The notes beneath the pieces were generated by a model, which had not been told where the DNA came from, did not search any database, and was given only the letters and a program-made list of their open reading frames with translations. Made by a program: the position numbers and the translations under genes. This document shows, piece by piece, positions 14,833-23,459 of a stretch of DNA of 64,000 bases. Origin of the DNA: a bacterium (lineage in GTDB: Bacteria > Bdellovibrionota > Bacteriovoracia > Bacteriovoracales > Bacteriovoracaceae). The DNA is taken from assembly GCA_030425045.1 (NCBI GenBank), contig JAUHVL010000003.1, positions 124,001-188,000 of the forward strand, written 5' to 3'. The number at the start of each line of letters is the position of its first letter. Positions within the stretch are counted from its first letter, which is position 1.

Positions 14833-15868
14833 GTTTTTTTTCTAAATCTTCTGAAGTTATTTTTAAATTTTGATCTATCCATGTCTTGAGGTCATGGGGA
14901 ATATGAGATGTAAAAACTTTTCTTTCGTCGCTCCAAGGGATACTGAGGGCAAAGGCGTGAAGTGCATGTCTACTTATTTGCATTAAATCGTGATCTTCTT
15001 TGGTGGCGTAAAGATCCTTAAACCGTTGAAACATTTTATAAGAACCCAGATAGAGCTTATCACCGAGGAGGGGAAGACCGTGGGCCAAAGCGTGAACACG
15101 AATTTGATGTTGTCTTCCAGTTTGAGGATAGGCTAATCCTAAAACATAGTTTCCTTCTGTATGAACAATTTCAAATTCTGTGTGGGCCCTTTTTCCTTCA
15201 GTAGAGTCTTCTGGATGATAGTTTATATAAACTCTTCTTAATCCTTCGCCTCCAACATCAAGTCTTTCTTTTGCGAAAAATTCACTTTCTCCCTTGTAAT
15301 ATTCATTAGAAATAGCAATAAAGAAGTAACACTTCTTTATTAATTCTTCTTCAAAGCATTGCCCATAGTAACTTGATGTCTTGGAGTTTTTTCCCACCAG
15401 CATAACACCAGATGTTTCTCGATCTAATCGATGAATTGAGTGAGTGGGTTTTCCCGATTTGTGCTCAAGAAAAACGGTAGCACAATTAAATAAGTGTTTA
15501 CCTGTTGGGTGAGTGGACATATAGGGAGGTTTTGAAATGACATAGAGGTTTTCATCTTCGTAGATAATGTCAGCTTCAGTTTGAAGTTCTAACTTTTCAC
15601 CCCTCCAGTATTCATCTTCATGTTCCGTATTTTTTATCGTAAAAACGACGACTTCTTTTTCGTAAACTTTAGCGTTTGGTCGATGTGGATGAGGACGGCC
15701 TTCGATTTTTGCATCACCATCTTTAATTTTCTTTTTGATTTGTTCGCGACTAAAACTTTTCATATAGATCAATAGAAATTGATCCAGTCGCATTCCGGAC
15801 TGCTCTTCATTGACTTGATAAGCCGCCTCAAAAACTTGAGGAAGAAATTTCTTATAAAGGATGGTCAA
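14792..15868 (-). CDS. RluA-family 23S rRNA/tRNA pseudouridine synthase
   Basis: This 358-residue enzyme has an N-terminal S4 RNA-binding domain (GMRLDQFLLIYMKSFSREQIKKKI, about residues 24-70). The RluA catalytic domain follows, with the active-site motif HRLDRETSG (about residue 147) and GRQHQIRVHA later on. It converts uridine to pseudouridine in structured RNA; the target base cannot be told from sequence. The start is TTG at 15868, two bases after the prkA stop, so it is coupled to prkA. The C-terminal 40 residues overlap the convergent HAD gene. Confidence 0.88.
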   Translation of the reverse strand: MTILYKKFLPQVFEAAYQVNEEQSGMRLDQFLLIYMKSFSREQIKKKIKDGDAKIEGRPHPHRPNAKVYEKEVVVFTIKNTEHEDEYWRGEKLELQTEADIIYEDENLYVISKPPYMSTHPTGKHLFNCATVFLEHKSGKPTHSIHRLDRETSGVMLVGKNSKTSSYYGQCFEEELIKKCYFFIAISNEYYKGESEFFAKERLDVGGEGLRRVYINYHPEDSTEGKRAHTEFEIVHTEGNYVLGLAYPQTGRQHQIRVHALAHGLPLLGDKLYLGSYKMFQRFKDLYATKEDHDLMQISRHALHAFALSIPWSDERKVFTSHIPHDLKTWIDQNLKITSEDLEKKLIERVTSGKLLPH

Positions 15869-15870
15869 TA

Positions 15871-18072
15871 CTAATAACGTTCTTTGATTAGAAATTTAAT
15901 CAAACTTAAAGCGCCAAGTTCACTATATCCAAAGTTTTCTGTCAAGTTACTAATGGTTTTCTCAAACTGCTCGAGTTGTTCCTTGGATAAATGGTGATTT
16001 AGGCTTTTCTCCCCACCATTCTCTGTAAACTTAGCCTCAAGAAAGACAATATTTTTTGAGATATTTTGAATAACTTTTTTCTGTTCATCTCTAAAAGATT
16101 GCTGAAGTCTATCCACAAGATTAGGAAAAACTTCAGTGTAGTTTATAGCTTTACCGGGGTTATCAAGACTATAAGCACCCATCTTAGAGAGTAGGTGTGA
16201 CCTGAACTTCATAGGATCTTCTTTTAGGTTGATACTATTTTCAAATTCTTTGATGAAGTAGTCATCATGCTCTTCGAATTTCCCTGTAATTTCGTTTTTC
16301 TTTTTCTCTCCTTTCACAAGAGCTTTCACGTTCTCAATATATCTTTTGATATAATCCTCGTAAGATCGAGCATCGACCAGACCTAGACTTGTTCTTAACT
16401 CTTTTTCAAAGCCGTCGAGAAAATAATCTTTGATGAGAGCAATAAACCTAGCTGGATGATGATAATCTGCCTGAGGTGTCATATTGAGAAAATCAAAATC
16501 ATTTTTCTTAGTAATCAGTTTGTTGAGATACTCAATGATTTCGATAAAGGTAATGTTTTTATAAAGGCTTGCTAGTTTATAGATAACTTTCTTAATGTCT
16601 CTTGGAGAAATACCAAATTTACCTTCATACATATTTTCATATTCAAATTCACTTTGGACTTTTCCAATATTGCTGATAAGAATATTTTGAGATTCAGAGT
16701 CGAGTCTCTCGGGAGCAATCTTTTCTGCAAGAAGAATAGCTTTTTCTAGAGGTGTTAGATTCGTTGTAATATTGGCCAGAGTTTTATCGGGGTAATTTTT
16801 TACTTGGGGATATCTTAGTCTTGTCATAACAGAAAAAAGACAAAGGGCCTTGAGAGCGTGAGGCTCAAAAATCGTTTTATCTTTAATCCACTCAACCTGT
16901 TTTTCATAGATTTGAGTCTCTTCTTTATAATTGAGAAGATAAGGAACACGAATAAAGTTAAATCTTCCTTTAAAGGAATTAAAGTCAGGATGTTGTTTAA
17001 AGGCCGCCAAGTGAACTTCATTTGATGTGCCGACAAAGAAAATATCTAAGTCTGTAAGAATCCCATGGAGATTAATATTGCGCGTTTCCATGGTCATTAA
17101 TAGGTATTTAAAAGTATCGAGAGGTCTTTTCAATAAATCAGAAAATTCGAGAATCCCTCTATTGGCGAGGACAACTTCTCCTTTCATCGAAAAAAGATTT
17201 AATGATTGAAGACTTGGAGGAAGACTTGCTAACCGACGATCCATTGTGATCTGCTGCATCTGAGCGTCTACATGCATTTGTGGCTCAATAGTAATGGCCG
17301 AGGTTGAATATCTTCTACTTATTTCAAAACGCTCAATTCTAATATGTTTTAAAACTTCTTGATGACTCCCTTTATAATTTTTTAAGAGTGCATCGTAGAT
17401 CATTTTATTTCTGGTTGATAAGTCTCCATTGTATAAATAACTCTTTTGAACAGAGTCTAATGCTTTAGGGTGATCTTCTAATAATTTATTAAGGACTTCT
17501 TTTCTTTCTTCGATTGGAATTAAAAGTAGAGGGTGATCCTTTAGATCAGAGTTCATGATAGCGAGAATATCTTTGTCTTCAAGATGAGCATAAGTGTTTA
17601 AATTACTATGTACTTTTTCAGATTTTAAGCCGAGACTTCCTTTGGTGTACTGCTCAATGGGAAAGACCCAACTGAAGGTAAAAAGAGTACCTTCATCGGT
17701 ATTGGAATATTCTTCAAGACCAGAAATGAGCTTCTTCACTATAGAAGATTTCGACGAACCATTTGGGCCGACAAGTAAAATAAATTTGTTATTAAAACCT
17801 TCTTCTTCAAAATTGATTAAATTTTGGATGAGCGATTTTTGAACACCATGTTGACCATAAACAGCAGGAGAGTTGAGATGATCCATATCGAAGAGTTTGT
17901 AATCACCTTCTTCTGTTTTACCAAAATGCTTTAGCATATCGAGCATATATAAATAGGTAGGTCGACAAGCAGCAACCGGGTTCTCCTCTACTTTTTTTCC
18001 ATATTCTTCAAAAGAGAGAAGCTCGTGTCTTGATGTTTCAACATTTGGGTTTTCTTTTGGCCATTCTAACAT
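15871..18072 (-). CDS. prkA: PrkA-family serine protein kinase
   Basis: This 733-residue protein belongs to the PrkA/YeaG family. An AAA-like module carries Walker A GPNGSSKSS (residues 102-110), and the family-typical LLIPIEERKEVLNKLLEDHP, VLANRGILEFSDLLK and NINLHGILTDLDIFFVGTSNEVH segments follow. The C-terminal kinase-like domain starts near residue 480. It is longer than E. coli YeaG (about 640). PrkA proteins phosphorylate unknown targets in starvation and stress responses. The usual partners SpoVR/YeaH are not in the window; instead the gene pairs with an rluA-like gene. The start ATG at 18072 lies 34 bases from the divergent gene. Confidence 0.85.
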   Translation of the reverse strand: MLEWPKENPNVETSRHELLSFEEYGKKVEENPVAACRPTYLYMLDMLKHFGKTEEGDYKLFDMDHLNSPAVYGQHGVQKSLIQNLINFEEEGFNNKFILLVGPNGSSKSSIVKKLISGLEEYSNTDEGTLFTFSWVFPIEQYTKGSLGLKSEKVHSNLNTYAHLEDKDILAIMNSDLKDHPLLLIPIEERKEVLNKLLEDHPKALDSVQKSYLYNGDLSTRNKMIYDALLKNYKGSHQEVLKHIRIERFEISRRYSTSAITIEPQMHVDAQMQQITMDRRLASLPPSLQSLNLFSMKGEVVLANRGILEFSDLLKRPLDTFKYLLMTMETRNINLHGILTDLDIFFVGTSNEVHLAAFKQHPDFNSFKGRFNFIRVPYLLNYKEETQIYEKQVEWIKDKTIFEPHALKALCLFSVMTRLRYPQVKNYPDKTLANITTNLTPLEKAILLAEKIAPERLDSESQNILISNIGKVQSEFEYENMYEGKFGISPRDIKKVIYKLASLYKNITFIEIIEYLNKLITKKNDFDFLNMTPQADYHHPARFIALIKDYFLDGFEKELRTSLGLVDARSYEDYIKRYIENVKALVKGEKKKNEITGKFEEHDDYFIKEFENSINLKEDPMKFRSHLLSKMGAYSLDNPGKAINYTEVFPNLVDRLQQSFRDEQKKVIQNISKNIVFLEAKFTENGGEKSLNHHLSKEQLEQFEKTISNLTENFGYSELGALSLIKFLIKERY

Positions 18073-18106
18073 TTATTTTCTCCAACTAATGTCCTAGACT
18101 TCATTA

Positions 18107-19228
18107 ATGGTTTTGATCAAAAAGTACATTCTACCATTAATTACTATTATCTCTGTGGTAGGCATCGGTGTCTATTTTTTGCAAGAAAAATACCTTGATA
18201 AAAATCATCAAGAAATTCCGCTAGCTGGTACGCTCGAAAAGTTAAGTCGTGTTTGGACAACGGGAGAGTTAAATGGGTTTGACGCGCCTGAATGTAGTAA
18301 GGTTAATATCGCTTTTCGTAAATGTAATCCACACTTTCTAAAATGCTTGGCAAAAAATAATTATCGAGTAAATAACTTTGCTATTCATTTTCCTACTCAT
18401 CAAAAAAATCTACCTTACCAAATTATAGATGGGCGTTATTTGTGGATTGAGTTGAAAAATAAAGAAAAATCTAAAGAGCTTCTTCTCGAAAATATTTGTC
18501 GAGAAACAATCTTAGATGAAGGTGATTACGCAATTGGACCACAAAGTAGAAATGACTTTATTTGGAATAACTTAGGACGAAAAATTTTCATCGATAAATT
18601 CCAAGTTTTAAATTGGGAAATTGAAGAATGGCTCGATCAAGAAGGAAAAACATTATCGCGACCAGATAATTTAAAAAAGTATGAAGTAGCAGACTGGCTT
18701 TTGCCGGAGCAAATGCAGCAGTATTGTCATTTTAGAGGTGGGCAGGTTTCCATGGCCCATGTTCTTGATGCCGCATTTTTTTACAAAACGTATGACAGAG
18801 GTGATACGGTTCTTCATCGAAGTCCTTACCCTTGGCAACCAAAAGGTCGCAAAACGTTTTTAAAAGAGTTGAAGAAAAAAGATTTCAAGTTAGAGAAGTC
18901 TCATTGTAAAAAAATTCCCGCGTTGGAGTGTAGAGAATTATTGAGTCCTGAAGAAATTTATAAATCCTCACCAACATGGTCTGGTGTTTTTCAAGCGCTA
19001 GGCGGTCATATGGAATACACGCGAAACCCTCTGCGACCGCGAAGAAACGTCAATGTCTCAAGCTGGTATTTCCCACTGAATTCATCTTGGCATCAAGTCG
19101 GGCGAAGGGCCTATTGGGATGGAAAGGGGCATGCTTTATCAAACTTTACTTTTTCTAGAGAAGATCCAAGCGATAAAGTCAGTACGATTGGCGTTGCTTT
19201 TCGCTGTATGAGGTTTGACGATGATTAA
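18107..19228 (+). CDS. membrane-anchored FGE/SUMF1-like domain protein
   Basis: This 373-residue protein has an N-terminal signal anchor (KKYILPLITIISVVGIGVYFL) and a periplasmic domain resembling the formylglycine-generating-enzyme fold. The domain starts at KIFIDKFQVLNWEIEEWL, continues with EQMQQYCHFRGGQVSMAHVLDAAF (in place of the usual YCxWxGxRLPTEAEWE), and ends with GVAFRCMR (the family's GFRCxR). In non-sulfatase settings such domains often act as binding modules, so I would not call it an enzyme. It overlaps the next gene by eight bases. Confidence 0.6.
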   Translation: MVLIKKYILPLITIISVVGIGVYFLQEKYLDKNHQEIPLAGTLEKLSRVWTTGELNGFDAPECSKVNIAFRKCNPHFLKCLAKNNYRVNNFAIHFPTHQKNLPYQIIDGRYLWIELKNKEKSKELLLENICRETILDEGDYAIGPQSRNDFIWNNLGRKIFIDKFQVLNWEIEEWLDQEGKTLSRPDNLKKYEVADWLLPEQMQQYCHFRGGQVSMAHVLDAAFFYKTYDRGDTVLHRSPYPWQPKGRKTFLKELKKKDFKLEKSHCKKIPALECRELLSPEEIYKSSPTWSGVFQALGGHMEYTRNPLRPRRNVNVSSWYFPLNSSWHQVGRRAYWDGKGHALSNFTFSREDPSDKVSTIGVAFRCMRFDDD

Positions 19229-19856
19229 ATTTTTCATTTGTACTATGCTTTCAATTCATTTGAGTTACGGATTTTTTGACAATATCGAGTACGCGAGAGA
19301 TGTGACTTACTCTGAATATATGAAGTGGGATACGCCAATCAAAGGTCCTGCTGGAACTTGGATTGAGTTATTCAAGTTTAAAATAGGTGGACTTTTAAAG
19401 AAAGAGAAGCAGTTTTGCTTTTTTTATAAGTCACCGTTGTCATCGCAAAAGCTGGGACAATTTACGGTTACAGAGGCGAATTCTCAAAAATGTGAGTGGT
19501 CTCCCGATTTTAAATCTTATCTGAATGAAATTGAAATAGAGTATATTACTTTTAGTAAAAATAAAGAGGAGCTAACATTTAAATATCGAAAGAAAAGTCG
19601 TTTAAAAGCTGTCACGATCACTTTTTTTAATATGTCAGAACGAATTTCTGGAGTTGTTCTGATTCCTCCCGGAAAAGAGTTGGTAGAAAAAAAGAAAAAA
19701 GAGCTGGGCCCATTATGTGGTCAAAGAAATAGTGAAGCTTGTGTGAGAAAAGCTGACTCTTCTCGATTAGATCAATGTCAAGAAATGGAGAAGTATTTTT
19801 TCTGTAATCCCGGCACAACTCTTAGCTGTAAGGATCAAAAAGTATTTTGCTTGTAG
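19221..19856 (+). CDS. exported protein, unknown
   Basis: This 211-residue protein has a signal peptide (MIKFFICTMLSIHLSYGFFD). The mature part is strand-rich and basic, with a Cys-containing C-terminal tail (LGPLCGQRNSEACVRKADSS, then CQEMEKYFFCNPGTTLSC) of seven Cys in about 50 residues. I chose the ATG at 19221 rather than the TTG at 19215. It overlaps the FGE-like gene by eight bases, so the two are one unit, and its 3' end overlaps the convergent lipoprotein gene by 22 bases. The family is not recognised. Confidence 0.55.
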   Translation: MIKFFICTMLSIHLSYGFFDNIEYARDVTYSEYMKWDTPIKGPAGTWIELFKFKIGGLLKKEKQFCFFYKSPLSSQKLGQFTVTEANSQKCEWSPDFKSYLNEIEIEYITFSKNKEELTFKYRKKSRLKAVTITFFNMSERISGVVLIPPGKELVEKKKKELGPLCGQRNSEACVRKADSSRLDQCQEMEKYFFCNPGTTLSCKDQKVFCL

Positions 19857-21013
19857 ATCATTTTTTCAAGAAGAGGGTCTTTGACGACCTCATGACCTAA
19901 AAACATCGCCGGAATTACAAGATAGGCCGACTGCTCTAGCACTTTCTTTCTTTGCTCTGTGATTTTTTTATCATAAGAGTCGAAAAAACAATCATTAGTT
20001 GCAGCGTAGAAGTGATGGCAGGTTTTGATCGGAGGAAAAATTGTAAGTTTGTTTCTCTGCAAACTTTTACTTTCTTTATTAAAGCTTAACTTTGCGATAC
20101 CAAGATAGCGTCCTTTTCCCTCTTCTTTTATGATGGGAATATTTTTTATTAATCCACTTCCTTCAACTCCTCCTGAAGAAATAACGAGATCAACGATTCC
20201 TGAGGGAAGTCTCTCAATATAGTTTTTGAGTGGGTCTTTACTAGGACATTTAAGTTTTTTATTTAAGCTTTGAAATGAATGATACTGGTTTTTACATTGA
20301 GACTTTATATTGAGGTTAACAATAATGGCGTTTACTTTTTTTTCATTTAGGTATTTAACCTCTTTTAAAGTAGAAGCGACTAAGTCTTTAAAATAAATAC
20401 CCTTAAACTCTTTTGTCTTATCGTTATCGATAGACTTGTAATCAGATAGATTGATAATTCCAATTTTGAGGCCATTTTTTTCGATAATTTTGTGACTACT
20501 TATGTTTTGATTTGAGAGAACAAAGTTTTCACCATTGGCCGCATTAACAATATTTGAAGAGAAAATAGGTAAAGGGTAAAGAGTATCAAGGGATAGTTTA
20601 TCAATTAAAGTATTAAGCTCTGGCCCAATAATGTTTAGCGCATCGAAGTTCATTTCTTTTATAAGGCGAATTTGTTTATCGACACTAATATTTAAGTTAA
20701 ATGGGTTTCCATTTCCAATAAGGATCACCTGGTCTTTAAATCTTTTCTCAGCAATATCATGATAGGTTTTTAAAATGGAGAGACCACCCGACTTAAAAAC
20801 TTGTTTTGATTCTTTTGAATTTTTCTTTTCAACGATAGGGTAAATTTGTCCCGAAATCTCATGAGCTGTCATGATATAAAGATCGATCGATTTATCAGAT
20901 CCTTCCAGATCTTTGTAGTATGGAATTGTGTTCAGTTGGGTGTAACGATTCTCATCCTGACAAGAACTCAATAATAAGAACGATAAGAATGAGAATACAA
21001 TTACTTTTATCAT
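19835..21013 (-). CDS. lipoprotein with a degenerate 5'-nucleotidase (UshA-like) fold
   Basis: This 392-residue lipoprotein (MIKVIVFSFLSFLLLSSC, lipobox Cys at residue 18) is laid out like the metallophosphatase domain of UshA/YchR proteins: DLYIMTAHEISGQIYP, then GGLSILKTYHD, VILIGNGNPF, MNFDALNIIGPELN and KIGIINLS. The catalytic residues are gone. The TNDxHG position reads TAHEISG, the GD position reads GNGNP, and the GNHE/D position reads GPELN. It is probably a non-enzymatic envelope protein. Its ATG directly abuts the desulfurase stop, so it is in that operon. Confidence 0.6.
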   Translation of the reverse strand: MIKVIVFSFLSFLLLSSCQDENRYTQLNTIPYYKDLEGSDKSIDLYIMTAHEISGQIYPIVEKKNSKESKQVFKSGGLSILKTYHDIAEKRFKDQVILIGNGNPFNLNISVDKQIRLIKEMNFDALNIIGPELNTLIDKLSLDTLYPLPIFSSNIVNAANGENFVLSNQNISSHKIIEKNGLKIGIINLSDYKSIDNDKTKEFKGIYFKDLVASTLKEVKYLNEKKVNAIIVNLNIKSQCKNQYHSFQSLNKKLKCPSKDPLKNYIERLPSGIVDLVISSGGVEGSGLIKNIPIIKEEGKGRYLGIAKLSFNKESKSLQRNKLTIFPPIKTCHHFYAATNDCFFDSYDKKITEQRKKVLEQSAYLVIPAMFLGHEVVKDPLLEKMIYKQNTF

Positions 21014-22147
21014 TTACAAGCTTTGATAAATATCACAAAGAGCACTGTAGATTTTAGCATAATCTTCTTTAGGATTCGAATGACCAATACTGATACGAAT
21101 CGCTCCAGCTCCTTGCTCTTCAGAAACATTCATATTTTCGAGAATTCTTGAAATAGAAGTTTTTTGATCACAACAAGCCGAAGAGGTCGTCACAAGAATA
21201 CCGTGCTTTTCAAGCTTTGCTTGAATTTTTTGTCCCGATGTTCCAGGTAGGGAAAGAAATGATGTCGAAGCTAATCTCGGAGCATCCTCACCAAAGATAA
21301 CGAGGCTTGGAAATTTCTCTTTAAGTGTTTTCTCAAAGTTAATTCGCTCTTTTTTTAACTCTTCAAGTTGCTCTAGCTTTTTAATACTCGACTCAAGAGC
21401 ACAGGCAAAAGAAGCAATACCGATATAGTTTTGAGTACCACCTCTTAAACTTCTCTCTTGATTACCACCAATAATAAAAGGTCTTAAATTGTTTGCATCT
21501 TGGCAGAGAATTAAGCCAGAGCCTATTAGTCCGCCAACTTTGTGACTAGAAAGGACAGCGTAATCAATATTTGATTCATTAAAATTAAAACTCGTTTTAC
21601 CTATAAGTTGAGTTGTATCACAGAGAAAAGGAACATTAGCCTCTCTACAAAGTTTACCAATCTCACAATAGGGTTGAATGACACCCGTTTCATTATTGGC
21701 TGCCATGATAGAAACCATGGCCATATTTGGATTGAGTTTATTCTTAAAATCTTCGAGATCGATTTCTCCATTAGATTTCGTTTGAACAGTTATAAGTTCC
21801 ATACCAAAAAGCTGGCAATAGTATTCAGCATTATTAACCACTGCAGGGTGTTCAATACTAGAAATCATCAGAGATGATTTTCCATTTTCTTTGGCATCTA
21901 ATAAGAGGCTATTAAAAATATGAGAAATACCTTCTGTCGAGCCTGAGTTAAAAATAATTTGTGAACTCTTAGCTCCCAAAAGCTTGGCACAAGTCATACG
22001 ACAGTTTTCTTGTTCCATATAAAGATTTTGGCCAATTGAGTGAGCAGCATTTGGATTAGCGTATTCACATTGATCGAGCTTTTTCATAAGAAGCTCTTTT
22101 ACACAGTTAGAAACAGGAGCACTCCCATTATAATCAGCGTATAACAT
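21014..22147 (-). CDS. cysteine desulfurase (NifS/IscS family)
   Basis: This 377-residue PLP enzyme removes sulfur from cysteine for Fe-S cluster or thio-modification pathways. Visible landmarks are the N-terminal YADYNGSAP, NSGSTEGISH, SSIEHPAV, NNETGVIQP, the PLP lysine in LSSHKVGG (about residue 200), RGGTQN and the catalytic Cys loop TTSSACCDQK. I chose the ATG at 22147 with an AAGGAA SD; the open frame reaches further but overlaps the rhodanese gene. It sits 14 bases after the rhodanese gene, which could accept the persulfide. Confidence 0.9.
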   Translation of the reverse strand: MLYADYNGSAPVSNCVKELLMKKLDQCEYANPNAAHSIGQNLYMEQENCRMTCAKLLGAKSSQIIFNSGSTEGISHIFNSLLLDAKENGKSSLMISSIEHPAVVNNAEYYCQLFGMELITVQTKSNGEIDLEDFKNKLNPNMAMVSIMAANNETGVIQPYCEIGKLCREANVPFLCDTTQLIGKTSFNFNESNIDYAVLSSHKVGGLIGSGLILCQDANNLRPFIIGGNQERSLRGGTQNYIGIASFACALESSIKKLEQLEELKKERINFEKTLKEKFPSLVIFGEDAPRLASTSFLSLPGTSGQKIQAKLEKHGILVTTSSACCDQKTSISRILENMNVSEEQGAGAIRISIGHSNPKEDYAKIYSALCDIYQSL

Positions 22148-22160
22148 GTAATTTTCCTTC

Positions 22161-22481
22161 TTATTTAGAGACTGGATATCCTTCTTCTTCCCATGCGAGA
22201 ATTCCACCGGTGACGTTGTAGAGATCATTAAATTCTTTCTCCTCTGCTAAAAATTGACAAGCACTCATACTTCTTTTGCCACTTCTGCACATAATGGCAA
22301 CTTTGGCATTTGGGTTAGTCAGATCTTTAGTTTGGTTTTCAAAATCACTTAATGGCTTGAACATCGCTTGCTCAACATGACCAGCATCCCATTCGTCCTG
22401 TTCTCTACAGTCGATAAGAATAATTTCTTCGCCGTTTTCTATGGCCGCTTTTAATTCTGAAACTGTCATCGTTCCGATCAT
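22161..22481 (-). CDS. rhodanese-domain sulfurtransferase
   Basis: This 106-residue single-domain rhodanese has the start DCREQDEWDAGHV, the active-site loop CRSGKRS (Cys near residue 70) and the VTGGILAWEEEGYPV end. It should carry or transfer persulfide sulfur. It leads the operon to the cysteine desulfurase and the lipoprotein, which supports a shared sulfur-handling role for the first two genes. Confidence 0.9.
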   Translation of the reverse strand: MIGTMTVSELKAAIENGEEIILIDCREQDEWDAGHVEQAMFKPLSDFENQTKDLTNPNAKVAIMCRSGKRSMSACQFLAEEKEFNDLYNVTGGILAWEEEGYPVSK

Positions 22482-22514
22482 TTTCTGTCCTTTTTTCGAA
22501 TGTCTAAGGCGCCT

Positions 22515-22544
22515 ATTATAGAGTTTTCTCTAACGTTTTGTTAG
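22515..22544 (-). promoter_or_regulatory. rhodanese operon promoter region with inverted repeat
   Basis: On the minus strand TATAAT is at 22520-22515. An inverted repeat (CTAAC at 22530-22534, GTTAG at 22540-22544) covers the place where the -35 should be, which itself is poor. That layout suits an activated or repressed promoter, but is inferred. Confidence 0.4.
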
Positions 22545-22566
22545 GCCATTTTTAATGAAATTCATT

Positions 22567-22595
22567 TTGACGAACCGTTCAATGATTTTTACAAT
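22567..22595 (+). promoter_or_regulatory. promoter of parAB
   Basis: TTGACG at 22567-22572 and TACAAT at 22590-22595 are separated by exactly 17 bases, about 80 bases before the parA start. Confidence 0.68.
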
Positions 22596-22675
22596 TCTAA
22601 TTAGTTACCTAAGGAAATTTTTTAACGCAGTGAGAAATAAGGGTAATTCTTAAAAATGCCTAACTTGGAGGGGCC

Positions 22676-23449
22676 ATGAAAGTCATTACAGTAGCCAATA
22701 ATAAGGGTGGAGTGGGTAAAACCATGAATGCCTACCAACTGACCTGTCATCTAGCTAATCAAGGGCATAGAGTTCTTGTGATCGATCTCGACTCACAAGC
22801 AAATTTAAGTTCAACTTTTGGGGTTCAGATTCAAAGAACTTTAATTCCAGAGTGGCTTATTGGAGATATCGAAATTGAAGATGTTGTGCTTCCTTCTGAA
22901 GGAGAAGGTGAGTTTCATCAAAATATTGATATCATCGCCTCCAGTAGACATTTGGCGAATCTTTCAAAGTTATTGATTCTCTCTGAGCAAGAGATCAGAA
23001 GAGGGGCTGGTAGAAAAGAAAGGCTTCTAAAAAAACGATTAAAAGTAATTGAAGAAAAATATAATTATGTTGTGATTGATACTCCTCCTATGCTTGGAGA
23101 CGAACTCATTATGGCACTTGTTGCTTCAAATAAAATTCTTATTCCTACTCAAGCTCAAGACTATTCTATTGATGGTCTCGAAGAGTTGATGGATACATTT
23201 GAAATTATCAGAGAAACAGAAAATCCAAATCTTGAATTTGCGATTATTCCTTCGATGGTTAATAAGAGAAGAAAAATTGAAAACCAAAGACTTAGTGAGC
23301 TTGCTCAGTCATTTCAAATTACTCCTTCCATTAGAAACCTTGTTCAAATGCAAGAGTCTATTTCAACTAAGACTCCTATTTTTGAAATGAATAAAAATTC
23401 TGAAGGTTATAAAGATTATCAGGCCCTGTGGGAGTCGTTGAGTTTATAA
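22676..23449 (+). CDS. parA: ParA-family partition ATPase
   Basis: This 257-residue protein has the deviant Walker A NKGGVGKT (residues 9-16), the LVIDLDSQANLSSTFG switch, VIDTPPMLGDE and PTQAQDYSIDGL. These are typical of ParA/Soj ATPases that move DNA (or cargo) over the nucleoid. The SD (TTGGAGG) is strong. ParB follows after ten bases. There are no rsmG/mnmG-like genes nearby, as usually seen for the main chromosomal parAB, so this could be either the chromosomal pair in an unusual place or an additional copy. Confidence 0.88.
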   Translation: MKVITVANNKGGVGKTMNAYQLTCHLANQGHRVLVIDLDSQANLSSTFGVQIQRTLIPEWLIGDIEIEDVVLPSEGEGEFHQNIDIIASSRHLANLSKLLILSEQEIRRGAGRKERLLKKRLKVIEEKYNYVVIDTPPMLGDELIMALVASNKILIPTQAQDYSIDGLEELMDTFEIIRETENPNLEFAIIPSMVNKRRKIENQRLSELAQSFQITPSIRNLVQMQESISTKTPIFEMNKNSEGYKDYQALWESLSL

Positions 23450-23459
23450 GGAGTGAGTG

